Source of the DNA: an uncultured Actinomycetes bacterium
GTDB lineage: Bacteria; Actinomycetota; Coriobacteriia; Coriobacteriales; Atopobiaceae
Assembly: GCA_900318935.1 (NCBI GenBank)
Contig: ONMP01000001.1
Coordinates: 1 to 48,081 of the forward strand
Length of the DNA stretch: 48,081 nucleotides
Direction of reading: 5' to 3'
Part shown: piece after piece, positions 8,824 through 15,495 of the stretch
Layout of the letters: every line of letters starts with the position of its first letter
Position numbering within the stretch: the stretch's first letter is position 1
Program-made: the position numbers and the translations under genes
Notes under the pieces: generated by a model
Seen by the model: only the letters and a program-made list of their open reading frames with translations
What the model was told of the DNA's origin: nothing
Databases searched by the model: none

Positions 8824-9114
8824 GTGGCAAGGGATCATAGGCTGCAAAGACTCAGACGCGAGGAACTACTGCAGATACTCTTGGAGCTCGAGGAGGAAAA
8901 CGAGCAGCTTACCGACGAGAACATACGTCTCAAGAAACTGCTTGACGAGCGGGAAATTGCGATTGCCGATGCTGGAAACTTGGCTGAAGCGGCACTGAGA
9001 CTGAGCGGAATCTTTGAGGCGGCGCAGGAAGCCGCTGACATATATCTGCACAACGTCGAGCAGTTATGCGCGCAACAGACGGGCAAGGCTGACAAAGGCG
9101 ATGGGCGGTCATGA
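8824..9114 (+). CDS. Small coiled-coil protein at the head of the pilus operon
   Basis: This 96-residue protein starts at GTG 8824 behind AGGGATGA. Its first half is a strongly charged leucine-rich coiled coil (ELLQILLELEEENEQLTDEN), and the rest is a mostly helical Ala-rich segment. It has no signal peptide or membrane segment, so it should be cytosolic. It overlaps the signal peptidase gene by four bases (ATGA), so translation is coupled. Similar small coiled-coil proteins occur at this position in sortase/signal-peptidase operons, but I know of no established function. It could tether or order the assembly proteins at the membrane; that is a guess. Identification is by position and coiled-coil character only. 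Confidence 0.75.
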   Translation: MARDHRLQRLRREELLQILLELEEENEQLTDENIRLKKLLDEREIAIADAGNLAEAALRLSGIFEAAQEAADIYLHNVEQLCAQQTGKADKGDGRS

Positions 9115-9698
9115 GCGAAAACAATCGGGAAGTACGACGACTCTCGACTGAGGAAATATCAGGCGAGCTGAAGCAAGGTGAGAAGAAACGGCGAATCCTA
9201 CGCGTATTGGGCAGCACGCTTGGGGGTCTGCTCACGGTAGCTGCCGTTGTTGTGCTAGTGGCTACGTTTCTCTTGCCAACGTTGCGCATCTATGGGTCTT
9301 CCATGACGCCAACGCTCAATGAGGGCGAAATTGTCGTATCAGTTAAGGCTCCCGAGTACAACAATGGGGACATTATCGCTTTTTACTATAACAACAAAAT
9401 TCTCGTCAAGCGAGTCATCTGTGGTCCGGGCGACTGGTTCGATATGGACAAGGATGGGACGGTGTACGTCAACAAGACAAAGATTGATGAGCCGTATCTC
9501 ACGGAGACATCGTTCGGAGCCTGTGACATCGATCTGCCCTTCCAGGTACCCGACGGACAATACTTCGTGCTGGGTGATCACCGTGAGACTTCAGTGGATT
9601 CGCGCACAATGCAGATTGGCTGCGTGCCTACCGAGCGCATGGTGGGTAAGGTGTTTTTGCGTGTTTGGCCCCTCGACAATCTGGGGTTCGTGTCGTAG
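9111..9698 (+). CDS. Type I signal peptidase of the pilus operon
   Basis: This 195-residue protein has a charged N-terminus, one membrane segment (about 38-57, LGGLLTVAAVVVLVATFLLP) and an extracellular S26 peptidase domain. The catalytic Ser lies in IYGSSMTPTL and the general-base Lys in ILVKRVICGPGD. The conserved GDHRETSVDSR box follows. It should remove signal peptides, most likely from the pilin encoded two genes downstream, as pilus-linked SipA-like peptidases do. It overlaps the upstream coiled-coil gene by four bases and lies 41 bases before the sortase gene. Size and motifs match typical Gram-positive SPase I. Dedication to pilin is inferred from the operon. Confidence 0.92.
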   Translation: MSENNREVRRLSTEEISGELKQGEKKRRILRVLGSTLGGLLTVAAVVVLVATFLLPTLRIYGSSMTPTLNEGEIVVSVKAPEYNNGDIIAFYYNNKILVKRVICGPGDWFDMDKDGTVYVNKTKIDEPYLTETSFGACDIDLPFQVPDGQYFVLGDHRETSVDSRTMQIGCVPTERMVGKVFLRVWPLDNLGFVS

Positions 9699-9739
9699 AC
9701 ATCGCGTGTGAGTGCGATGCGTAGCCAGAGGAGAGCGGT

Positions 9740-10702
9740 GTGAGACAAAAGAAGCGAGAGATGACGTCGGCTGGCGCGAAGCGCAGACGTGGCGATGTGG
9801 TGTCGATCATCATCGTTATCATAGGCCTCGTGGGACTCGGTCTCATGGCCTATCCGTCCTTCTCGGACTGGTGGAATAGCATGCATCAGAGCTACGCCAT
9901 CGCCAACTACGACCAAGCTGTGGTCGAGATGAATACCGAGGAACTCGAAAAGACCATTGCCGATGCTGAGAAGTACAACAAAAAACTGGCAAAGACCGGC
10001 ATGCGGTTTGCGATGAGCGAGAAAGAGCGTGAGCGCTACAATTCATTACTCAACGTCACCGGCAACGGCATGATGGGATACATTGACATACCAAAAATTG
10101 ACGTGACACTGCCTATCTATCACGGTACGAGCGACGCAGTTCTTCAGGTGGCCATTGGCCACATAGAGGGAAGTAGTCTTCCCGTTGGAGGCAAGGGCAC
10201 TCATTGCTGTGTCTCAGGCCATCGAGGACTCCCCAGCGCGAGGCTTTTTTCGGACCTCGACGCTTTGGCTGTTGGGGATCTCTTTAGCCTCACGGTACTT
10301 AACAAGACAACGACCTACGAGGTGGATCAGGTGCGCATCGTGCTGCCTACCGATGTGAACGACCTTGCGATTGACCGAGATCAGGATTACGTTACACTCA
10401 TCACCTGCACTCCCTACGGTATCAATACTCATCGGTTGCTCGTCCGGGGTCGCCGGACGAGCAACCCCGTAGATGCCGTCCTGGCTGACGCAATACAGAT
10501 TGACACGCGCGCCATTTCCCTTGCATTAGGTGTGCCAGCATTGATAATTTCGCTAGTTTGGGTTATGCTGACTACAAGGCGTCGTTCGCGCCTGAGAAAG
10601 AGCACGAGCGAGGCGACTGAAGGGTTTCGCATGCGCCGCTCGCAGCGACAAAGCAAGGCTATACATGCGGACGAATACACAGAACCACGCGAAGGAGAAT
10701 GA
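9740..10702 (+). CDS. Class C (pilus-polymerising) sortase
   Basis: This 320-residue enzyme starts at GTG 9740 behind AGAGGAGAG. It has an N-terminal membrane segment (about 22-41), a catalytic domain and a second membrane segment near residues 255-278, followed by a basic tail: the class C layout. The catalytic residues are visible: His in CVSGHRGLPSARLF, Cys in LITCTPYGINTHR and Arg in LLVRGRR. The TPYG after the Cys is typical of pilin sortases. It should join pilin subunits through the Lys of a pilin motif and the VPKTG signal of the next gene product. The stop overlaps the region just before the pilin start. A 14-bp perfect hairpin is embedded in the coding sequence at the catalytic Arg. 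The enzyme acts on the outer face of the membrane. Confidence 0.94.
   Translation: MRQKKREMTSAGAKRRRGDVVSIIIVIIGLVGLGLMAYPSFSDWWNSMHQSYAIANYDQAVVEMNTEELEKTIADAEKYNKKLAKTGMRFAMSEKERERYNSLLNVTGNGMMGYIDIPKIDVTLPIYHGTSDAVLQVAIGHIEGSSLPVGGKGTHCCVSGHRGLPSARLFSDLDALAVGDLFSLTVLNKTTTYEVDQVRIVLPTDVNDLAIDRDQDYVTLITCTPYGINTHRLLVRGRRTSNPVDAVLADAIQIDTRAISLALGVPALIISLVWVMLTTRRRSRLRKSTSEATEGFRMRRSQRQSKAIHADEYTEPREGE
10434..10466 (+). repeat. Perfect 14-bp hairpin inside the sortase gene
   Basis: Arms 10434-10447 and 10453-10466 are exact reverse complements (GGTTGCTCGTCCGG) with a five-base loop. The hairpin lies over the codons around the catalytic Arg. A GC-rich stem of this length is unlikely by chance and should be very stable in the mRNA. 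It lies about 240 bases before the pilin gene and may affect transcript stability or polarity. Confidence 0.75.
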
Positions 10703-10704
10703 TT

Positions 10705-12513
10705 ATGACTAGGCATTTGTGCTTTCGTAAAAGCATAGGTCGCATACTTGCCCTGTTGCTTACCGTGCTCCTTTTACCAACCCCTGCGTACGCTGAGACG
10801 GGGAGCGTGACACTAGATCTGTCAAATCCCGTGGAGGGATCCGAAGCTACGGTTACGGGTACCATCGAGCTCTTTCGAGTGGCGACCTTAGACAAGGACG
10901 CAATGCACTACGTCCTTGAGGAAGGTCTGATTGCAGAAGGTCACGAGGATGATGACTTAGCGGTCAAACTCATTGAGGAGCTTAATCCGAACGATCTCGA
11001 TAGTCACAACAAGGAAATTTCCGACGCCATTGAGAACGGTGTCGTAAGTGGCGCCGTCAATCTGCCTTTCGAGGAGCCAAACTATCGATCGACTGAAATC
11101 ACAGAGGAGCAGGCATACTTTGGTGATGTTGAGGAGGGGCTCTACCTAGTGATGCACGCATTTGATAGCGCGGATGAGAACGCTGCCATCATGAGTCCAT
11201 TCTTGCTATCGGTACCGCTGAAAGGCGAGTTAGACGTAATTGCTCGTCCAAAACTCGGCTACCTTCCGCCCGACAGTGGCGGTCACGAGAACCCTGGTGG
11301 CGACGATCCCTCGCATGGGAGCGGCTCAGTAGACGATGAGCTGGTCGTTTCGAAGAGGGTGCAGAGTACCAGACCGGAGGATGTAAAACGGAAGTTCACC
11401 TTTCAGGTGACGCTTACCAATCGGCCGGATCTGACAGGCACCTTTGGTGATATGGAATTCTTGAACGGTGTCGCTACCATCACGCTTGCGGATGGCGAAT
11501 CCGCCACTGCGACAGGTCTTATGCCCGAGACGGAATATCTGGTGGAAGAACTCGACTATGACGACCTTATGCCATCTTCCGTAGAGACGAAGTCCGAGGG
11601 GACGACTGTGCGAACCTTCACGAACGGCTATTATCCTGACGTTGAGACTGGCAAAACTGACAGCGACCTTGAGGTTAGGAAAAAAGTAGAGAGCGAACGC
11701 GAAGAGGACAAAACGAAACTCTACGAGTTTACGGTTAGGCTCTGGGGAAGTACGCTTACGGGTGAATATGGAGACATGACCTTTACTGATGGAGTTGCAA
11801 CCTTTGCGCTTAAGGATGGCGAGTCAAAGAAAGCCACTGGCCTTCCCGAAGGCACTAAGTATATGGTGGAGGAGACTGACACGCTCGGATTGACCCCTTC
11901 GCATGAGAGTTCCGATGATGGGACAGTAGTGACTTTCACAAATACATATAAGCCCGAAGAAGATACCGGTACGAACGACGGTGAGTTCCAAGTAAAGAAG
12001 ATTGTGAACAGCTCGAAGGAGGAGGACAAGACCAAGTCCTTCGGCTTCAAAGTTACTATATGGCACGACTCTGAGACGTTTATGGGCACGCACAGATTTG
12101 GTGACATGACTTTCAAGGACGGTGTAGCAGAGTTTACCCTCGCCGATCGAGAGGTCAAGGTAGCAAAGGGGCTGCCCGAGCACACAAAGTACATGGTTGA
12201 AGAGACGGATACCAAAGGGCTGGTACCGACACATGAAGCTTCGGAGGATGGTAGTAAGGTGACGTTTACCAATACGCCTAAGGGCGAGACAACACCTCCG
12301 ACTGACTCTGAGGGCAATAAGCCGGGTAATGACTCCACATCCACATCGTCTTCGCCGCGTACTGTTACGGCCTCAACTGACAGTGGAGGCTCAACGTCAG
12401 TGGGGCAGCGCGTACCAAAGACAGGAGACCAATCCATACCCTTCGTTGCTATTGCAATTGTGGGCATCGCAGCGGTCATTGCGGGTTTCGTGCTTTCCAA
12501 ACGCAAGAAATAG
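10705..12513 (+). CDS. Major pilin / sortase-anchored fibre subunit with VPKTG signal
   Basis: This 602-residue protein is best started at ATG 10705, seven bases after AAGGAG; ATG 10699 is too close to that site. A signal peptide ends at AYA (residue 30). The N-terminal domain ends with SPFLLSVPL...VIARPKLG, which matches the end of pilin D1 domains; Lys183 is the probable pilin-motif lysine used for polymerisation. Three Cna-B-like repeats follow (about 215-500), each with a pattern like FGDMTFKDGVAEFTLADRE and a KYMVEETDT segment whose Glu matches the pilin E-box. A Ser/Thr-rich spacer leads to VPKTG (570-574), a hydrophobic span and a KRKK tail. It is the substrate of the upstream class C sortase. 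No minor or tip pilin is in the window. Two strong hairpins bracket the gene. Confidence 0.92.
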   Translation: MTRHLCFRKSIGRILALLLTVLLLPTPAYAETGSVTLDLSNPVEGSEATVTGTIELFRVATLDKDAMHYVLEEGLIAEGHEDDDLAVKLIEELNPNDLDSHNKEISDAIENGVVSGAVNLPFEEPNYRSTEITEEQAYFGDVEEGLYLVMHAFDSADENAAIMSPFLLSVPLKGELDVIARPKLGYLPPDSGGHENPGGDDPSHGSGSVDDELVVSKRVQSTRPEDVKRKFTFQVTLTNRPDLTGTFGDMEFLNGVATITLADGESATATGLMPETEYLVEELDYDDLMPSSVETKSEGTTVRTFTNGYYPDVETGKTDSDLEVRKKVESEREEDKTKLYEFTVRLWGSTLTGEYGDMTFTDGVATFALKDGESKKATGLPEGTKYMVEETDTLGLTPSHESSDDGTVVTFTNTYKPEEDTGTNDGEFQVKKIVNSSKEEDKTKSFGFKVTIWHDSETFMGTHRFGDMTFKDGVAEFTLADREVKVAKGLPEHTKYMVEETDTKGLVPTHEASEDGSKVTFTNTPKGETTPPTDSEGNKPGNDSTSTSSSPRTVTASTDSGGSTSVGQRVPKTGDQSIPFVAIAIVGIAAVIAGFVLSKRKK

Positions 12514-12519
12514 CACGAC

Positions 12520-13179
12520 ATGGGAAAGGCCTCTGGCAAGCATTCAGCACCAGTATGGCGCACGGGCAACACCAGTACCGTGCGCCATACTGGTGCGTTC
12601 ATCATCGTGGGTATTGCGTTGATTGCTGTGGCGGTGGCCATGGTGACCTCTGGGGTGTTTGCTGACCTAACGGCGAGTCAGGCTAGCGCAAAGGTTCTAG
12701 CACAGCTTGATGAGGTGCGGCCCGAGCCGCATGCTGCGACGATGCGCAAGCGCGAACGAGGCGAAGACTGGCTGGGTCGTGAAGAATCCGACAGCATGCC
12801 AACGATAGTCATAGATGGCTACGAGTATCTGGGCTCTCTTCACATCGCGTCGCTTGACCTTAACCTACCCGTGGCCGCAGACATCAACGATGAGCTCCTC
12901 AGACGGAGTCCTTGCCGCTACCAGGGGAGCTATGTCTACTCTGACCTCGTCATCTGTGGGCAGGGTTACGCAAGCCATTTTGGTCGAATGACGAGTTTGG
13001 GAATCCGCGATACTGTTCGCTTTGTAGCAGCGGATGGGGCAACGTATGACTACATCGTGAGTAATGTCGAAACGGATGATGTTGATGAGCTGGATGCCAT
13101 CCTGCATGATTGGGACCTCACGCTTTTTACCTTCAATGCGGACGGCAGCTGTTTGGTCGTGCGTTGTGTACTTAAATGA
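12520..13179 (+). CDS. Degenerate class B-like sortase homologue (catalytic residues replaced)
   Basis: This 219-residue protein has one N-terminal membrane segment (about 26-46) and a sortase fold region (about 100-219). The usual GHN-type active-site histidine is replaced: VICGQGYASHFGRM has Gln148. The usual LTLFTC cysteine is replaced: DLTLFTFNADG has Phe205. The Arg of the active site also seems displaced: Cys211 occupies its place in my alignment, though R215 remains in LVVRC. It should have no transpeptidase activity. The frame is intact and the rest of the fold motifs are kept, so it is probably expressed as a non-catalytic partner, not a pseudogene. It lies seven bases after the pilin stop, as the last gene of the pilus operon. 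A 19-bp perfect inverted repeat covers codons about 10-26. A role in housekeeping anchoring or assembly is conjecture. Confidence 0.82.
   Translation: MGKASGKHSAPVWRTGNTSTVRHTGAFIIVGIALIAVAVAMVTSGVFADLTASQASAKVLAQLDEVRPEPHAATMRKRERGEDWLGREESDSMPTIVIDGYEYLGSLHIASLDLNLPVAADINDELLRRSPCRYQGSYVYSDLVICGQGYASHFGRMTSLGIRDTVRFVAADGATYDYIVSNVETDDVDELDAILHDWDLTLFTFNADGSCLVVRCVLK
12547..12596 (+). repeat. Perfect 19-bp inverted repeat at the start of the sortase-like gene
   Basis: Arms 12547-12565 (GCACCAGTATGGCGCACGG) and 12578-12596 are exact reverse complements around a 12-base loop. It starts 34 bases after the pilin stop and lies within the first codons of the next gene. It could act as a 3' stabiliser for pilin mRNA, an attenuator or a translation block. 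No T-run follows. Confidence 0.85.
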
Positions 13180-13180
13180 A

Positions 13181-13217
13181 AGCGCGTCGAAAGGATTTGA
13201 TTTCCTTTCGACGCGCT
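13181..13217. terminator. Terminator between the pilus operon and the convergent kinase operon
   Basis: A perfect 15-bp stem has arms 13181-13195 (AGCGCGTCGAAAGGA) and 13203-13217 around a seven-base loop. It starts just after the pseudo-sortase stop and 45 bases beyond the end of the minus-strand kinase gene. The minus-strand side is followed by a T-rich stretch, so it probably serves both directions. Confidence 0.8.
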
Positions 13218-13261
13218 CAAACTTGGAGTGCACGGTCAGTGGCTTGAAAAGCGCCCTTTTC

Positions 13262-15427
13262 CTAATTGCTGTCGCTACTGCTGGAGGAATCGCCACCGCT
13301 ACCTGACTCGCTGCTCTCCGAACTGGAGGAGCTGCCTCCCTCGCTGGAGCTCTCGCCCTCGGAGCTGCTGCCTCCCTCGCTGGAGCTCTCGCCCTCGGAG
13401 CTGCTGCCTCCTGAGGATCCAGAGCCACTGTCATCCGAAGAGCTGCTCGATCCGGAGCTGGAGCTTGAGCTGGAGCCGGAACTCGAGCTAGAACTGGAGC
13501 TTGACGTGTCGGGGCCAGTGGAGATGGTCAGCGTTATCGTCGAGCCTCGTGTGGCCGAACCAGTTGATGACTGCCATATGACGCTGCCACTGGGAACGTC
13601 GCTGGACGAGGAATAGCTGTAGTCCACATAGAAGCCTGCGTTCTCTAGGTCGCTGGTTGCCGCGTATGAGGACTTGCCTACTACGTAGGGAATGCTTCGC
13701 TGAGAAGAGCCGCTTGAGACGGTGATGACGATGGTCGTGCCACGCTTAGCCTTTCCGGTCTGGGATTGGCTGCTCACGTAGCCGACATCGTAGACGTCGC
13801 TCTCTGCAGACTCAACCTCGCAGAGGAACCCTGCTGTCTGTAGGGCGGACTCTGCCTCTGCCTGCGTCATATCCACTACGTAAGGAATGTCGAGGTCCTC
13901 AGCACCCTTGCTCAGGCGGTAGATGATTGTTGCACCAGCTTTTGCGGAAGTGTTGGGTGCTGGATCTTGACTCGCTACGCGATCCTTCTCAATCTCACCG
14001 GAAAAGACCGGGTCGCTCGCCTTGGCTATAAGGCCTACCTGAGCCAAGGCAGCCTCTGCCTCAGCAGCTGTCATGTTCTTGAGCTCGGGAACGGTGACGG
14101 TCTGCGCCGGTTCTTCGCCCTTGGATACGACGAGGTCGATGGAGGAGCCGTCTCGAGCGGAGTTGCCGGCGTCGGGGTTCTGATCAATCACGATGCCAAC
14201 AGCATATTCGCTGCTGAAGTCCTCTTTGATTGTTCCGACTTTGAAATAGCCAGACTTCTCAATCTGCTGTATGGCCTCGTCGCGCGCGAGGCCCTCGTAC
14301 TTGGGCACCACATGCGTCGAGCGACGGCCCGCTATAAGGAAGAAGCCCAGCGCGATGCCCATGATGGCAAGTAAGGTGACCACGATGCCGATGGCGACGT
14401 TGCGACGATGCTTTCGGTTGAGCTCGGCCTCGGTAGCGCTGCGCGTGCGATAATGGCCCGTCGTTTGGCCGGAGAGCTGCCCGGTGTTTTGGCGTCGTGC
14501 GGTGAGAGAGCCCGTGTTTGACGGCGCACGACCACCGCGATTGATGCGGTTAGTCTCGGCATTGGCGACGATTGCCGTTTGCTCGTTGACTGCCTGCAGA
14601 CGCCCAGAAAGGTAGTCACGCAAAACGTGATCGAGTTCAGCGGCCGTCTGGAAACGATCCTCGGGACGCTTCTGCATACACTTGAGGATGATGCCCTCAA
14701 GCGCAGGGTCAACGCGGGCATTGATTTGGCTCGGCGGCATGGGAGGTTCGTTCACCTGCTTGAGCGCGACCGAAATTGCGTCGTCGCCATCGAAGGGCAC
14801 CTGTCCGGTCGCCGCCTCGTACATGACGATGCCAAGTGAATAAATGTCGCTAGTCGGGCCGAGGTCGTGTCCCTGTGTCTGCTCGGGGCTCACGTAATGT
14901 GCCGTGCCAAGGACGGAGTTATCGGTGGTCAGATGGCTGTTCTTTGCTCGGGCAATGCCGAAGTCCATGACCTTGATATTGCCGTCAGGCTGTACCATGA
15001 TGTTTTGTGGCTTGATGTCGCGGTGGATGATGTCATGGTTGTGTGCCACCGTGAGGGCCTTGGCGATCTGCGAGCCGATTTGCGCTACCTTGCGACACTC
15101 AAGAGCTCCGTGCTTACGTATGCCGCTCTTGAGATCTGTGCCACGAAGGTACTCCATGATGATGTAATACGTGTCACCGTCACGGCCCCAGTCATACACG
15201 CTCACTATATAGGGACTCTGCAGCGCCGCGGCTGCCTGTGCCTCCTGCTTAAAGCGTGCCGCGAATGACTCGTCGTTCGCGTACTGGGGGAGCATGGTCT
15301 TTATGGCCACAGTGCGCCCCAGTACCTCATCGAGGCCACGGTAGACGATAGCCATACCGCCAGTGCCAATCTTGTCCTGGACCGTATAGCGCCCCCCCAT
15401 TGACCTGTTTGCCATCGTAGGTCCCAT
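13262..15427 (-). CDS. pknB: PASTA-domain serine/threonine protein kinase (PknB/StkP type)
   Basis: This 721-residue membrane kinase starts best at ATG 15427, behind GGGAGG at eight bases; ATG 15499, overlapping the upstream stop, is an alternative. The kinase domain (about 12-275) has the glycine loop GTGGMAIVY, AIK Lys43, HRDIKPQN (135-142), DFG (155-157) and a Thr-containing activation loop before VSPEQ. A single membrane segment spans about 344-366. Four PASTA repeats outside the cell (about 370-640) should sense muropeptides or lipid II. A Ser/Gly/Glu tail of about 80 residues ends the protein; part of it is coded by a 36-bp repeat. The gene is last in the operon with the RodA-PBP fusion, PP2C phosphatase and FHA proteins, matching the actinobacterial cell-growth signalling cluster. 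The long Ser-rich tail is unusual. Confidence 0.95.
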   Translation of the reverse strand: MGPTMANRSMGGRYTVQDKIGTGGMAIVYRGLDEVLGRTVAIKTMLPQYANDESFAARFKQEAQAAAALQSPYIVSVYDWGRDGDTYYIIMEYLRGTDLKSGIRKHGALECRKVAQIGSQIAKALTVAHNHDIIHRDIKPQNIMVQPDGNIKVMDFGIARAKNSHLTTDNSVLGTAHYVSPEQTQGHDLGPTSDIYSLGIVMYEAATGQVPFDGDDAISVALKQVNEPPMPPSQINARVDPALEGIILKCMQKRPEDRFQTAAELDHVLRDYLSGRLQAVNEQTAIVANAETNRINRGGRAPSNTGSLTARRQNTGQLSGQTTGHYRTRSATEAELNRKHRRNVAIGIVVTLLAIMGIALGFFLIAGRRSTHVVPKYEGLARDEAIQQIEKSGYFKVGTIKEDFSSEYAVGIVIDQNPDAGNSARDGSSIDLVVSKGEEPAQTVTVPELKNMTAAEAEAALAQVGLIAKASDPVFSGEIEKDRVASQDPAPNTSAKAGATIIYRLSKGAEDLDIPYVVDMTQAEAESALQTAGFLCEVESAESDVYDVGYVSSQSQTGKAKRGTTIVITVSSGSSQRSIPYVVGKSSYAATSDLENAGFYVDYSYSSSSDVPSGSVIWQSSTGSATRGSTITLTISTGPDTSSSSSSSSSGSSSSSSSGSSSSSDDSGSGSSGGSSSEGESSSEGGSSSEGESSSEGGSSSSSESSESGSGGDSSSSSDSN
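13331..13402 (-). repeat. 36-bp minisatellite in the Ser-rich tail of the PASTA kinase
   Basis: Two exact 36-bp copies (13331-13366 and 13367-13402) code for an SSSEGESSSEGG-like unit, with a partial third copy after them. Being in frame (12 codons), they can expand or contract without breaking the gene. Confidence 0.8.
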
Positions 15428-15495
15428 CGTCAGAGCCTCCCGTTCGTGCCAGTTATCGGGATGCGGCAATTGACTGCCGCTTAAGTTTCGTCTTG

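Noticed and set aside
11721..12641. 306-codon minus-strand frame opposite the pilin gene
   Set aside because: Antisense shadow of the Cna-B repeats; it also crosses the 19-bp palindrome.
12520..13179. Calling the second sortase gene a functional class B sortase
   Set aside because: The His and Cys at the two key motifs are Gln and Phe, so it was reported as degenerate.
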